Shown: positions 11,746 to 25,566 of the stretch, piece by piece | How the letters are laid out: each line of letters opens with the position of its first letter | Position numbering within the stretch: the stretch's first letter is position 1 | From: Ixodes scapularis | Lineage: Eukaryota; Arthropoda; Arachnida; Ixodida; Ixodidae | DNA length: 64,000 nucleotides | Direction: 5' to 3' | Assembly (NCBI RefSeq): GCF_016920785.2 | Contig: NW_024609835.1 | Location: 177,689,109 to 177,753,108 of the forward strand | Program-made: the position numbers and the translations under genes | Notes under the pieces: generated by a model | The model's input: only the letters and a program-made list of their open reading frames with translations | What the model was told of the DNA's origin: nothing | The model's database searches: none

Positions 11746-13839
11746 GGTTTTACCAGAATAACGTCATCGACCGCGGCGAACGCCAGGCTACGGATGAAAA
11801 GCGATAATTAGAAAATTAATTAGATTAAATTCTCCAATGAACTTTTGAAATGATCGTTTTAGCAGGAGCATTTAATTAGGGATGTGTTGTCTATTGCTAG
11901 CATTTCCCACAGTTGTATTGAGAATTCAGTGAACGTAGTTACGCTACGCTGTCTCCAAGATACATAGCAATCCAACAGTAAGTCAAGCATAGTGTATGAA
12001 TAGTGACTCATTATTCTGGTAAAGACTTTGAAATTCGTGACTTTTACTCGTGCCGCTTTAACTTTGTTAGTCGCGACGTTCCTACGCATTTGTATTAACT
12101 CTAAGATTACCATGGTCTAAGTTTATCTTCGTGAAACGTATTACTCAAAAAGTATTAATTTTTCCAGTATTGGGAAAAATCACGTTTAATCCGACATTTT
12201 TATAAAACATGCTCTCCGTTCAAATTTAGGCAATCTGGACAAAAAACCTTTCGGCTCATATTTCACGGGCTTACCTGCTCGTTGCTTACGTCCGGTGCAT
12301 TTTATTATAGGAAGTACGTCTCCGACGTCAAACTAGAAAGGTGCAAACGCTGAAAACTTTAAAGGACGCCTTTTTTTAATATTTTATTTCGCGCCAACGT
12401 TAATAAGAACAACGCGCAGTGAATTGGCCCGGTGTACTGGGCCAGTAAGCATATTTATTTTGTTTGGGCTCACAAATGGCGTATGTAGAGATGAAAATGT
12501 TATCGACTCGAGTCCCAGGATGTGCCTCGTACCAATACAGTTGACAACACGTTACAGACCCCGAGAGCTTAACGACCGCATGGAGTGTAGATTTCCCTGC
12601 ATCTCTTTATCGTTCCACAGTCAATGACACTACGGCATTGGACGATAAGGACGTCCAAGAGCCAATCACGAAACTAAAAGCATGAACATATCAGAACCCA
12701 CGCTCTGCGTTCCCTAAGCTATCGGTTACTCATATAGTACGCGTGATCTCTTGCTTGAATAGACCTTTGAATCCAGCTAGTACATAATGTTTTTTATTAG
12801 TAATGCAAATCGAAGTTTGGGGAGGGTCTGTCTCGTGAAAACGTCATGTAATAAAAGCTTCACACGAAGTGCTATGCCAGGCTTGTTTCTACTGGACGTC
12901 CTGGGTTTTGACAACCCGCGTTCACCAGCTCCCCGCGAATGTAACTGTTGCAGCAACGGGGATGCGACGTCGAGGTATTCCTGATAAAGAGATGCGAGCT
13001 TTTTATTTTTACACTTTATCTAGGGCGGGTCCAAGTTTGGTGACTCGAAGGCCTCACTGTGCACTGGTAGAGGTTACGGAGGCTGCATGCATTCAAGTTC
13101 TAATGCTTTGATGTTTTCCTTCGAGCACTTTTGAGGCTCGAAGAAGTAGCTTTATTATTCGAAACGTGGCTAGTTACGGGTATTTTGGAGGGTGGATCCA
13201 ATTGATTTGAATAAAACAAGAAGTGTAATAAATAAAGAAATAAAAGACAGAGAAAAAGCGAGATAGAGAGAGAGAGAGAAAGAGAGAGTGAAAAGTTGTA
13301 ATTTGTGTTCCTTCAAAATTTGTCTCAGCTGGCTGGCAGACAAGCGGCCAGGAACTACTACTAGAAACGCATAAAATAATGTTCAGGTATTTTTGGACTT
13401 CGTCATAAAACGCCTTATATGCTGTCAGTAGCTCCTCCATGCGTGACGTTCTGAGACTCATTTGGAGCACCGATATTCACTCCTCGCTACTGCGTTACTT
13501 GGAAATCAGCTTTCTCTGAATGCCAAATAATTACGAGGTGTATGCCAATAAAAGCGCCAGAGCGATGCACTTCACTGGAATATGTTCCGGCGGTGCGCTA
13601 GCGCGCCCCTCGCTCCGACGTTGGTTTTGGCTCACTGGGTACGTATATTTCACCGCCTGTCCAGTCATGATGAGTTAAAGACACATTTCCTGGGTGGTGC
13701 ATGCAGCCCTCGGGACGACGTTCCTTTATCGAGTTGGTAACGGTTCTGCAGTTGGGCAGTTGGTGTTTCAATGCTGCCTACGCCAGCAGGTGAACATGCG
13801 CTTGAACGTTGCAAAGCAAGGCCCACCCTTCACGGCTTA
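10185..13839. other. AT-rich intergenic DNA, nothing recognised
   Basis: Short chance frames only. The poly-A run at 11714 and a (GA)n-type stretch near 13265-13290 are the only landmarks. Confidence 0.6.
11714..11744. repeat. Poly-A run (about 31 bp)
   Basis: An uninterrupted A run within an A-rich stretch, possibly the tail of an unrecognised retroposed copy. Confidence 0.8.
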
Positions 13840-14060
13840 CGGAGGAAGAGAGAGAGAGAGAGAGAGAGAAGAAGAGGAGGGAAACGATGCTTAGGTAAAC
13901 ATGCCTTAGTGCTTTGCGAAATAAGCTTTAGCCGGTTGCCAGATTTGCTTACGCATATCGGGTAAGCGTATCTGGGGGCTGGCTAAAGAGTATCGCGTGA
14001 ATCACTGAGGCGTGTTTACCTAAGCTTCGGCTTCCTTCTCCCCCTCTCTCTCTTTCCATA
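13840..14060. mobile_element. Palindromic fold-back repeat with (GA)n/(CT)n ends
   Basis: CTTAGGTAAACATGCC at 13889 pairs with GGCGTGTTTACCTAAG ending near 14027, and TTGCTTACGC pairs with the opposed GGTAAGCG. The outer flanks are (GA)n on the left and (CT)n on the right, extending the hairpin. Confidence 0.75.
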
Positions 14061-16039
14061 ACGCAGGCAATGGGACGTCTATGAAAATGTGCCAATAAAA
14101 GGGCCTAATTTGGCCCGTTGACTTCGCAAGTTTTTTCCGAGTACGTGTCGGGTAAATTAATCCCTTATTGCCGATCAGCAAAACACCACGTTGCGGTATC
14201 TGTTGCTTAGAGTCAGCAAACGGCGTAATTTTGTAACACAAAAACAACCACGTGTCTACTTCGGCAGATATTCCCAGCATATATCCGTGCAAAAAATCCA
14301 CCAAACGTACTCCGAGACAGAGCTCTCGAGACATTCTCTTTGTGCCCTAGAGCGTTAGCGAAAGGAAAAACGCGGTCTCGCATGATTCGTGAACATACGC
14401 TTGCGTTCTCTTTTACTGCGCAATTCGAGAATGACGCCCAAGCTGCCTGACATGATCTACGGCGTACCATTAACCAGACCGCTCCGCGATAACCTCTGCT
14501 TCATAATTTGGGTGGATTGCGCATCTCGTTTTCCGCGTTGGAAGCGAGGTAGCTGCACTTCCGCCTTGCTTTCTCATTCGTTTGTTTATTTCTCCCAGGT
14601 TTGTCACAATATAGCGAACGTTAGGTCGTCATATTGCCAACTTCGATTGTTTTCACTTTCGAGCCACTAAAACAAGGTGACAGAAGCCTCGAGGAATTTC
14701 CAGGTAGACCTTGATAACGGTAAATGTAAAGCTAAAGGTGAAAAAAAAGAAAAAAAAAAGAAGTACAGTGGTAGCGTTAGATCAAGGTTTTTTCACTCGA
14801 AGGCACGCAGCTTGGTGACGGAATCTGAGGATTGATCTGATAACCGCGTGGTCGTTAAAAGCCAAACGCTCCAGTTGTTTTCGAGCTCAATCGCTCCATC
14901 ACACTGAGGCGCGTGGAATGCACGGGCCTGTCACAGATAGACCGTCGCTCGAGCGCTTCACTTGTCAGACAGTGACATTGATCCGGAAGTATTTCTACCT
15001 TGTATCAGCTTTTCGCGTTCAGGAAGCGCTTGTGCTTTTGCCTGGCACTCTTTCCTCTTAGTGCGCTACTGACGCGCGACAAATTCTGACTTTTCTCAGC
15101 AGCCCGAATGTCGCCCTACATCACGTGAGAAAGTCTTTGTTGTTCGCACCTTGGCTAGCGTCAGTCACGACAGCTGCGGGGCTGATCCGATGTCCTTCTA
15201 TTTTGGGGTCGCAGGTGCTATTTTAACGTGACGACACGTCGGCTCTTTGCGCTTTGTTTCGAGTTTTGCTCTTTGTTGCTGTTAACTTCGCGCTTGAGTT
15301 AGTGCGATTTGGTTGCCGTGGAATCGCACGAGGCACGGGGCCAGAGATCGAGAGATGGGGTCAGTGGCAATGCTGCGACTCATGGGTCCTCGTTTCACGC
15401 CGCATTGACTTTTGTATGGAGGGTTTCAAATTTGGTCCTACAAATTCGGAGGCTCTCAATACCCTCTATGTTTAGTTGGCATTTTTGGTCAATGAAAATG
15501 ATGGTGACAGCTCAAGGCTAGGCCTGAGGTGGTGCTAAGTACACCACGAGGTCTTGAAATGTGTCTTGAATTGCGATGATCATTATCTGTTTAAAATAGT
15601 GGTGTAAACCAACCGGCATAGAATGAAGAGAAAGTGAAGTCAGATGTAAACAACGTACATGCAAGAACAAGAAAAAAGAAACGTATCTTCACTGATATTT
15701 TCGCTGAACTAGTGACACTGTATATACATAGTACGATTCGACGCTTATCTGTTGGAAAAGTTTTCTCAGCGGTTTTACACAATAAGAAAATCCACACTTT
15801 TGAGTGCGTGAATAGCGTGTTTCATAGGCTTACACCTATGGCGACAACCTTTCAGCACCTTTATTTTGAGTAATAGAGCTATTTCAATAGTAGATAGGAA
15901 TCTGTTGCCTGAAAAACTTAATCTCTTAACCGTTTTTGGTTTTGGGAAATTTTTCACCCTCAACTGCATAATTGTTTTGTTCAAAATTACGTTTGTTCCC
16001 TTCAAAATCAAGTTTCTGCCCGCAAACAAAATAAAAACA

Positions 16040-16073
<34 letters not shown>

Positions 16074-17958
16074 CAAGGCTGCAACTCGTTGGCAGAGCCT
16101 CAAAGTAAGCCATGAGCGTGCCTGAGGAATGCAGACGAGGTATACACGTCCAGGAAGGTTCGGGGGCATCTCCATATGGCGAGCTAGGCTCGTTCAAAAC
16201 GGCGAAGACCGTTTATGAAGAGGTTCGCCCTTCCAAAAAAGCTTTAGTGGAAAGCGTTTTAGCGAAAATGTCTAATACGTTTTTTCTGTACGATGTTTTT
16301 TTTTTACTTGGAGATAAATTTCTTGAACTCAAATAGATTATGCTTCACTTAGATATTGACTAGAACAAAGAAATGTACTTGTAACCATCGTAAGAGCGGA
16401 GACTATCCCCTGCGAATACGAATAAGTGTCTGAATTGTTGAGTACATAACACGGTAGGACAGTCAACACGGTGGTGGTTCCTCTCGTGCGTGATTTACTG
16501 CGTCGGTCGGTATATTTTTGCGTGGGGAAGAACCGCATGCCATGCTTGTTATTTATCAGCTTGTTGCTCATCAAAATAAACCTATAGGGTATGCTAAGAT
16601 TGCGATCATACTATTTTGGGGTGTTCACCAGCAGTCTAAAGGTGATCCCGTAACACTCTTAGGGTGTTAGCCCTGGAACAAGCTTACCAACACCAATAAG
16701 GGTGTGAAATATTTTAGCACATAGAGTACAAAAGCAATTATTCAAATTTCTTTTGTAGTGATTAAACTTTAGCTGAGATGAATAGCCCGAGTTTCTACGG
16801 TACATATTTGTGACTGTAAAGTCCAGATATTTTAAATGCTAAAACCTTTAGAAATATTGAGATTAAAATATTTATATATAATAAAAAATACACCATACAC
16901 CGGAAACCAGACTATATTTTCACCCGCTGTCTCACAGAAAATGACACCAAAAGTTATGGCTCACAAAAATGACACCAAAACACCAGACACATGTTTTCGC
17001 CCGTTGTCTCCGAGTCGTGCACGTATACCCCGTTGAAGCCTCTTGGACGGCGTGTTTAGTTTTCCATGGCTATCTTTCCAATGCATTTTTTTTTTAATTC
17101 GTAAGCCCCAAGTGTGCTCAAATCAATTGTCAGTGTTTATATCCTAACGAAATGTTACTCTTCCGGTTATTAGAAAAAAATAACACTATTGTCACTGCCA
17201 GGTTAAGGAGACGTAGGGCGTTACTTCGTATGTTTGTGTTTTCCACAGAGCGATTCGCTCCTTGGCCTTCTTGTGGGCCCATAACTCAGTGGCTCGTACC
17301 ACAGTGCTGCGGAACTATTATAAGATACCGGGTACTCGCCACGCCTCCTTGTGTTTTCTTAAACCCATCGGTGACTATTGCCCTGTATAAAGCGTAATGT
17401 AGAGATGGGAAACTATTAGCTTAATCCGCCAGCAAATAAATTAATGCACTACTCGCCAACTGATTGTTACCCATTAGCACATCAAATTCGACACTTCGGT
17501 TCCGTGACCCTAATTTTCGTAGCTCTTAAACTGAATCTCAAACGTTCAACCACTGGAGAGACTTGTGCTCCTCCGGAACGTCATAAAGTTAAAGGTCATA
17601 TATTGGAAATTACGTTTGTAAAATTTAAAAATGTATGGACATCCCCAACTTTCTTGGACATCAACGCTTCGTAGCATGCACTACTATTTCAGCTGAACAG
17701 CGAACATCGCAATGTTTCCCGGAATTATTTTAGATGACAGATTCAAAAATGAATAATCAGTAATTCAAATTTCAAACACGTACCATTTTTAATTCATGGC
17801 TTTGCACATTTTTTGCATTCAATAACCCAGATTAACAAAATTTTAAGTTTCTGATTTTCTTGCGAGAAGATCGCAGCGTAGAGCAAGTAAAACGGCGAGA
17901 GAACGCGCGTTTTGATGCAGATTTTTTTAAATTCTGATATTTTGACCTGCGCTTATGC
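14061..17958. other. Intergenic DNA, nothing recognised
   Basis: A moderately GC stretch at 14780-15480 has no supported coding sequence. There is a poly-A run at about 16045-16073. Confidence 0.55.
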
Positions 17959-18169
17959 GGAGAGCAAGTTGCCTGGTTCTTGCGCAGAAGTTGCGGTGAC
18001 GTCAGAACGACGCCCAACTCTGATTGGCTGATTGAACAAATAGTGGGTAGACCTCAACGCATCTAGCATTGAGATCTACCCACTATTGTTTTTCAGTCGG
18101 CCAATCAGAGCTCGGCGTTGTTCTGACGCCCCCGCAACTCCTGCGCAAGTAGCAGACGACTTGTTCTCC
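17959..18169. mobile_element. Fold-back MITE, family F1 copy 2 (best preserved, 211 bp)
   Basis: A nearly complete palindrome. GGAGAGCAAGTTGCC on the left mirrors GACTTGTTCTCC on the right, and the central TAGTGGGTAGACCTCA mirrors TGAGATCTACCCACTA. No coding capacity. Confidence 0.8.
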
Positions 18170-20252
18170 AAATAAAACGCGTCGCGGCGCTGTTTTTTTT
18201 TTTTTTCTTTTTCGTTAACGTGTTAATTTTCGCGTTTGTTGCAGCGGGTCACGGGCAGGGTGTCACTGGAAAAACGCTGGCCATCTGTAGGCCGGACAGA
18301 GCGCCTCCGGAGGACTTATGTGGCCCGCTGCCCGGGGTTGGGACACCTAGTGCGCCACCTCGATGGCGCTAGGTCAAAGCGTCCCCTTTGGATTTTAGTT
18401 GACAGTTCTGAATCCTGGACAAGGTGCTCGCAATCCTACGGAGGCTTCTTGTGAAGACTCGCGATCTGTAACCGAGATCTCGGTTTCAGGTCAAACGATT
18501 CCCAGCAGGTCTAAAGCTGGGATCACCAGTTGTTCGTTGAGGCGTGTCAGTTGCCCTTCGATTGGTTTGATACGCAAAACCCTTAAGTTTGCATTTTTAG
18601 ACCTTTGCGCATATCCTATCTATTTATTTGTTTCTCATGGAAGGCATGGAAGGCTTGGTGGGAGTAGAACGCACCAGAATACAGAACTCTCAAATTTGAA
18701 ATAGGGGCTTGCTAAAACATATACAAGTAAATTGAATTTACCAAGATATATATAAAAATAATTACAAGATGAAATAATATCGCGAATGACATTCTATAGA
18801 ATACAACGCTTGCCATTCAAAACTACAAATATAAGTAAGTTAAGGGCAAACTATAAATGTTCAATATTACTCACCTGATATCCATGTAGTCCTGAGTGAG
18901 TTGGAGTGATGTTTATGGTGGTGCGTGTTTTTATATCAAACCCCAACTTTAATTCAAGTAACAGCTTTTTTCAGTGCGAGTTTGTGACTCGGTACAAAAA
19001 CATCAGTTTGTATGGCACAGATTAAATGCCGAAATGAAATTTGTCGTACTTTGTATGACACAAAGGTGCGGAGTTTAATGAAAGCCTTTTCGTTCTAGGC
19101 AGCAGGCACTCAAAAGAGTGAAAGCCGATCGAGACGACTAGAACTCAACAAACCTCAACTCCCAGCTTTCCCCCCTCCCAGGATACCTTGCCTCTCCACT
19201 CTAAAAAAACTCGTAATTAAAAAACTCCTTATGGGTTTTTCGGATTTTCTATATTCACACTAAGAAGTTATTTTAAGCACTCACTGAAAGGGTTCTTTGG
19301 GAAAGACCTATAAAAAGTTCTCTTAAGCTAAAAAAACAAAAAAAAAGAAACGTTCTCGAAAAGGTTTTTTGACTCACTGAAAACACTTTCAGCTCGTGAA
19401 GAACGCTTTCGCCTCAAGCATGATCGCCCCGTGATGCACCTGAAATGCAACTGTTCGATTAAGAAGTCTTTCGCATAAAAAAAAGGAGCTTAATATAAGC
19501 CTTTTTTGTTTTTTCTCGAAAGATCAATTGAGGGCGTACTTAAAATACCTTTTTAGGGTGAAAAATATGGACAAGCCGAAGAACCCCTAAACGTTTTTCT
19601 ATGATTATGTCGTTTAACACCTGAAACTGTGACGCAGAAAAGGAAAAACACTTGTAGTCGCAGGAACAGGCACAGAAGGGAGCATTTCAAACTCGGCTAA
19701 CTGGTTTATTTCTCAGGCATCCCACATATACCTACACAGCCACTCTTAACCACCTTCTAGGTGGATATCTCCTTTGTCGAAAGACCAGACTTTTAAAGTG
19801 CAGGCGGGAGAACGATGTTTGCAGGTGTGATGGCATCGCCAGGGGAACTTTGCTCTCTCCGTGGCACACTTCGTCTCGCTTGGCTCATTACGTGAAGTGT
19901 TTCTCCTGGCGTAAGCGGTCCGTGCTGGCACGCTAAGCAGTAAGGTGCTTGTTGTGGGGAGACGGGAAGCACCTATTGCACTTAGCACCTCCTTGTGTTA
20001 GTCCGTATACAGCACACCTCCTACTGGTTACACTCAAAACTAAGCGCCATTATTAACGCACTTCGAGAGTGCTTCCGGCAGTGTTTTTGTGCTTCTCGTC
20101 AGCACTGCCATTTACAGTTTGTTGTGGGGTTTCGATATTACCAGTAAAACCTTTATTCTTATGAACATCCGTTCGTATTCTCTTTCCCAGTGGCGTAGTT
20201 TTATGGACGCAAGAAGGACGATCAATGACTTCACTCGCTATTCGTCTGCATA
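18170..20252. other. Intergenic DNA, nothing recognised
   Basis: A CG-richer patch at 18240-18460 and A/T-run-rich DNA at 19200-19600 with repeated AAAAGTTCT/AAGAACGC words. No gene. Confidence 0.55.
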
Positions 20253-20464
20253 GCGCAGGTTGGTCTGCTTCTTTTACAGGGGCTGTGGTGACGCCAGAAC
20301 ACTGAGCTCTGAAAGTCCCTGATTGAAGAATAGTGGGAAGACCTCAAAGAAAGCTGCCTTGAGGTCTTCCTTTACTAACTTTCCTTCAATCAGTCCCAAG
20401 CAGAGCTTTGCGTTCTAACATCACCACCACCCCTGGAAAAGAAGCAGACAAACTTGTGCTCCGC
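20253..20464. mobile_element. Fold-back MITE, family F1 copy 3
   Basis: The same layout as 17959-18169: a TAGTGGGAAGACCTCAA centre, arms carrying CTGATTGAAGAA / TTCAATCAG, and edges with GAAGCAGAC. It is diverged in sequence. Confidence 0.65.
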
Positions 20465-23400
20465 ATTGAGAACGCGGGTGTGCTGTCCAGGTTTTCCTAC
20501 ATGTGTTAAAGCAAATAAAAAAAGAAACAGCAAGATATGTTAAGAACATTCTTAAATCATTAAAAAAATATAAATGCATCGAAAACTTTGGTGTTTAAAT
20601 ACCACTTACACTCACTGCGTCGTTTTCGGGCTTTCACTGAAGATGCTGCTGCTGGCGATGTTGTCAGCCCATACCCGATAGTTAAGAAAATGGTTTTATA
20701 TACTACCAACTTGGTTATAAACAAAAACCTTGTTTTCAACGAAGGTTTATGAAGGGGAATTTGTTTGTGACGTTTACACGGTCCGGGGTTGGAAAAGCTA
20801 AATTTTGTGTTGTTTCCTATACGCTGATTGCAAGCAACAAGAACATTTTCCTTAAAAACTGAAACGCATGCGCGAAACACCGACCGATAATCAGACGAAC
20901 ATTCTGAGCATAACAAAATTTTTTTAAGGTGTTAAACAAAACACGTTTATTTCTTGTGAATCGGAAGTACGGCCTGGTTAAAAGCATATTTCCGATTTTT
21001 GTGCCGTAAATACTGACGAGTTGTTTGTTTTGAAAACATATTACGTGGAAATATATTTTTTAGTTGAGATCATGGTGCAATTTATCTTTGCCTTTCAAAC
21101 AGGTGTTTAAGTTTTAATATGATCACCGTCGTTGTTTGCCAAATGGGGTCCCCAGCCAATATTCATAACATTCACAAACCAAACAGTGTACGAGGAAAAG
21201 GAAGAGCTTGTCGTGGAAAGCGTAAACTCTCTGCATCCATTCAACCGTTAAGAAAGTGAGACAATCTTGCTCATCGAATGCTGAAGTACGTAATTATTAA
21301 CGATTTAAGAACTGAAACTTTTATGTGTCATAGATGCCTTAGATAAATTAAAATTCTTATGTCGGGGTGACACTGCTCATACACTATACAAAAGGCAGTC
21401 TGCAAACACGAGTCAATGCAATATCCGGGGTTCGAATGCAGCGTGACAAGTTTTCTTCTTGAACTCATTGCCATGTGGTATTCGAAGCATATGGATCTCG
21501 CGCTTACTAGCGTTGGAATCAGTATGCAGACGGTCTTTTGTATGATATTTAAGCAGCGTGATCTCGGCTTAATGTGCCTCATAACAACTAGCTCAGTTTT
21601 GTTGTCTGTTTGGGGGTTTAGGGTGGGCTGTTGTGAATTTGGATACACGCGATTTCAGAGACGCCTTCTGCTTTCACTTGAGAATGCCACCGTTCAACGT
21701 ATTAGGACTATCCTAAGCGAGCGAGACACGACGGTGCCTTTTAGAGATTCCAAGTCTATTTATTACCAACATTCTGGAGGGTGTTGCTCAGAAATAAAAA
21801 GGCAAGGGTCATCACATTACTGCATGCGTTGCCGAATAGACAGTGCATGTGGGTCAACCGCTTGTTAGAATCCCGCCATGCATTTTGCATTTTACTTTTC
21901 GTTGCTGCACAGGAAAATTCCTGTGCCTTCTCGTTAGTTATTGTATGTTCTGGTTTAGAAACTTCATGAACGTAGAGCGTTCTTACAAGCAGCCATTGCA
22001 CACTGCACGAAGTCAGGCTTAAGCTAGGCCTTGATCTCGCGGATATGCCGGCATAGACGCTCGCGACGCCAATCAGTGTATATTTTGCTTTGGCACAAGT
22101 CCAACGCATTAAATCTTTAGTTTGCTCAAGTTATCTGCAGTTTCTTCACTTGCCATCTGTAGCAACATCAGTGAAGACTAAAGGTGACCAGAACACACAA
22201 GCGGACAAAACTGCATGCACATTTTTATTCTGGTACATAAATCTGACGCTTTAAAACTGCAAGAAAAGTGTGGGTTCAGTTTTTGTTTTCTTATTTGTAA
22301 GTATTATCCCTACGTCATTCTTTAGTTAAAAAAAAAGCAACTTGCTTATGTATTTTCGGCTTTCGTGTTTATTGTTGCAGCTTACTTTTTAATCACCCAA
22401 ACGGCCGTCTTTCTGCTTATTAAAGAAGTTTTCCCCCTCTTCCTTCGTTTGGCACTCCCGCAAACAAACATATTTGCGCCCCTAACCAGTGGCGAGGCGT
22501 TAGTAATTCAGACGCTATTCCAGCTTTTTTTCGGTGCGCAGTTTATTCATACGACGTGAAGAGGTCCAAAAATATTCCTCGGAAGCATCCCGCCATAACC
22601 CTCGGGCGTCGCGAAATTGGTTTCACATGAATAGACTCCTGGAGTTTTTCCGCCTGCTGCATGTGCCAAATAATGGCGCATAACACATCCAGTTTTTCAA
22701 AGCGACTGCCATCGGCCGCCCGTGAAAGCATGTCGATATCCAGAAGAAAACTAAACAAACTATGAGAGTTTGTTACGGAAGTTAATTACCGTACTGTAGG
22801 AGTCAAGTCCCCGAATAGCAAAGCTTCTTGACGCCAAATGCCCGGGGGCTCGCAGAACAGAATTAAGACAATTGTGGCCGGTGAGCCTTCAGCAAGGACA
22901 TCTTGTTGATGAGGGCTGGGTCACGCAGGCTTTGTGATGCCTCGAGGCGCAAGCTAATTATATCGGCGCAGTAGTGCATCTGATTTTGGCAGCTATCCTG
23001 TGGCGCTATTCGGCGTCTAGACTATTTCTGGCGAGTCGATGTCCTCTCTCATTTCATCATCGACCGAAATGACGCTATACGGGGAATGGCGTCGATCGGT
23101 GTGGTGATGAAGCGTAAACAAAATGGGGACACTTGGAGTCCCTCGAAGCTTCGTTTTCCAAATGTGCCAAAAGTGCATCGTCATGGCCCTCATCCTTCTT
23201 GTGCGTTCACTGTCGCCTGGTAAACCGATCACGCATGAAAACAAAAAGAACATGGCGTATTCAGAGTGCGTCATTGGTCAAGTCACTCTGGCCGATGCTA
23301 GCAGACACGCGAAGACGGCGAGCGCCATGAACATCCACAGTTGGCGACGCTTGATTGGCTGCATTGTATCCTATAGCTTTGGATGCGATCTAACTTTACG

Positions 23401-23638
23401 CAAAATGGAATAAAGCGTGTCATCAAGATGGCCGGACATTCTTTCATTAGTGCCGCGTAACAGCTGTTTAGGTTCCAGCGCCTCGCGGGTGACGCATTTT
23501 ATTTTGTAGGACTTGGCAAGCCCGTCGGAGATCGACATAACTGGCGCAGTTCTCAAGAGCGATTCTTAGCGCTTTAGGTATACGATGTTGGGAAACTTAG
23601 CCGACATCGACGTATTGTGTCGTCGGGTTGCTTTAATA
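20465..23638. other. AT-rich intergenic DNA, no supported gene
   Basis: On the minus strand near 23364-23280 a 28-codon stretch has signal-peptide character (MQPIKRRQLWMFMALAVF, then ACLLASARVT) but runs into a stop with only a weak donor, so it is not called. Confidence 0.5.
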
Positions 23639-23768
23639 CGGTGCAAACCGAAATCCGCCTCCCGAGTCTTCCGTGTAAGCGCAGGGGAGGACGTATCAAT
23701 GGATACAACAAGCAGTTAGTTGCCTGGAAGGTCAGAGTATGGGAGGCGGCAGATTTCGGAGGGAGTCT
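23639..23768. mobile_element. Short inverted-repeat MITE
   Basis: CCGAAATCCGCCTCCC on the left pairs with GGGAGGCGGCAGATTTCGG on the right, around about 75 bp of non-coding DNA. Confidence 0.55.
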
Positions 23769-24006
23769 AGAGCGACGCCGACTTTTTGCACGCTAGCACT
23801 GTGCACGCAGCATGAAAAAAGTAGGACTCTATCTGTTTGTCCAAATATGAAACAAACCGGAACGACATAAAAACAAGATGGAGCCACATCACGTACACAG
23901 CTTACAGCAACGATATCTTACAGCTTACAGAAATCTGTAAGCTGTGAGTTTTCAGTTAACAAGTATACATTCCCTAAACGTGACTATACTGCGTTTTATC
24001 TTAAGT

Positions 24007-24182
24007 CTGAACGCAACCGACGCTAAGGGCTAATGGGACCAATCATACAGCGTCAAAAGGGGCTCCAACATGGTGTTTGTCATGTTTTTCTGCGTGTTTT
24101 ATCATCACCGAACCAGGCCCAGTGACTTGCACTTGTGACACCAGTTTTGATTAGTCCCATCAGCTCAGAGCGTCGGCGGCGT
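24007..24182. mobile_element. Short inverted-repeat MITE
   Basis: GACGCTAAGGGCTAATGGGA on the left pairs with GATTAGTCCCATCAGCTC and GAGCGTCGG on the right (about 35-bp imperfect arms). Confidence 0.55.
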
Positions 24183-24579
24183 CCGTAGAAGTCTGCGACA
24201 GCTTAATGGAGCTTGTCAACCTTTATCCGCAACCCTCTACGAGTTACAAAAATTCTGAGCCCCAAGTTTGCGCTTCAAATATACCAATCTCAGCATAAGC
24301 AAATAAAACACAAATGCCGGAAAGGAGCAGAAAACGAAAGTGACTGATGTCCAGTGGTGACAACTATAGACGAATAGAACAAGTCGCATTCAAAGAGGAA
24401 GGTCTCCTGACTGACTAGTTACTCGAACTCAGACGACGAATTTAATTTTATTAAAGTGTTGTAAGAAAATTCTCAAAATAGTCACAAAATTGACAAAACC
24501 AGACAAACTAAAAGTGCAGCTTCACACAAAATATCTTTACGACTATTCAAAAGCTCTTTTTTTCTACATTTTGTTCTGA

Positions 24580-24903
24580 ATGCAAGCATTTCTGAGATCA
24601 GCTGCTCAGTTTTTCGGTGAGACACGAAGAGGTGTTGAACAGGTCACAGAAGGTGTGAATGTTTTTAAATGTGTCAAAGAACATAATTCTTACTACCTTA
24701 ACGCTTCCATCGTCCTTCGCATGGTACTCTGCACACCTGCAGCGAATTTTAGCGCCGAAAAGTTTTTTTCGTGCTTGACACTCGTCAACCGTTGCCTGCA
24801 CTCAAGGATGACGGAGCTCCAACTCAACTTCCTTGCACTTCTCACCATCAACTCAAAGCAAACCAGTGGACTTCGTCGACTGGTTTGCTGCAGAGAAAGC
24901 TAG
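24580..24903 (+). pseudogene. hAT transposase C-terminal dimerisation fragment (107 residues)
   Basis: The stretch LRMVLCTPAANFSAEKFFSC followed by LTLVNRCLHSRMTELQLNFL and ALLTI matches the hAT C-terminal dimerisation pattern (SAERxFSxLxxIKxxxRSxMxxxRLxxLxxL). The catalytic domain upstream is not recognisable. The fragment ends at a stop shortly after the conserved block, as in full-length transposases. It may be the 3' end of a dead hAT copy; no terminal repeats were located. Confidence 0.7.
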
Positions 24904-25527
24904 GTGGTCACCGATGCAATTTTGTTCTCGTTCCAAATTAGCCTCCGCTACGATTTTCAGGGTATTGTGTACTGGCACCTCGTGAAGTTTTCGGCAAGCC
25001 CTCACAAAACTTCTTTGGCAAGGAGGGCTCAGAAATATGTGTGCATTCATTAAAGCGGCAAAATGCGCCATTCTTAGTCCGCCTACGCATCGGTGCATAA
25101 GCTAAAAACAGCGACAACCGACTTCATGAATATTAGTCCTCATTCCAATAATATTGCTTTATCCGTAGCCAGCCGTAATTCTTTTATGGAGGGTGCGAAG
25201 CGTTTCGACATGCCCGATAGCAGCTCCTCAAGATATGACGCACCAAGCATACGTCTTCAGATCAGTGACTGGGCACATTTAGTCAGAATGATAAATACTG
25301 AATAGACTTAGAGATTCTTGAATTAACCCAATGTCTACATATCAAACTGCAGTAAAGCAAACAAAAATATAAAAACAAAATAAAAGCAGGAGCGTAACCC
25401 AGGAAAAAAAAAACGAAATTAACTGCCTGAAACCAATCAAAACATCTTAAAAAAAAAAAAATTCATTGATATCAAGACTGGTGAGGAGAAATATTATTCC
25501 GAGCCGAATTTACAAATAAATGACTTT

Positions 25528-25566
25528 CAGCGGCCAACACAGCAACATTGTTTGTGTTGGCCGCTG
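25528..25566. repeat. Perfect 14-bp inverted repeat, 11-bp loop
   Basis: CAGCGGCCAACACA ... TGTGTTGGCCGCTG. Weak similarity extends outside the arms. Possibly a terminator-like or MITE core hairpin. Confidence 0.7.

Noticed and set aside
23280..23364. Signal-peptide-like MQPIKRRQLWMFMALAVF on the minus strand
   Set aside because: It stops after 28 codons, only a weak GTGACT donor is available, and there is no CpG leader or following exon.
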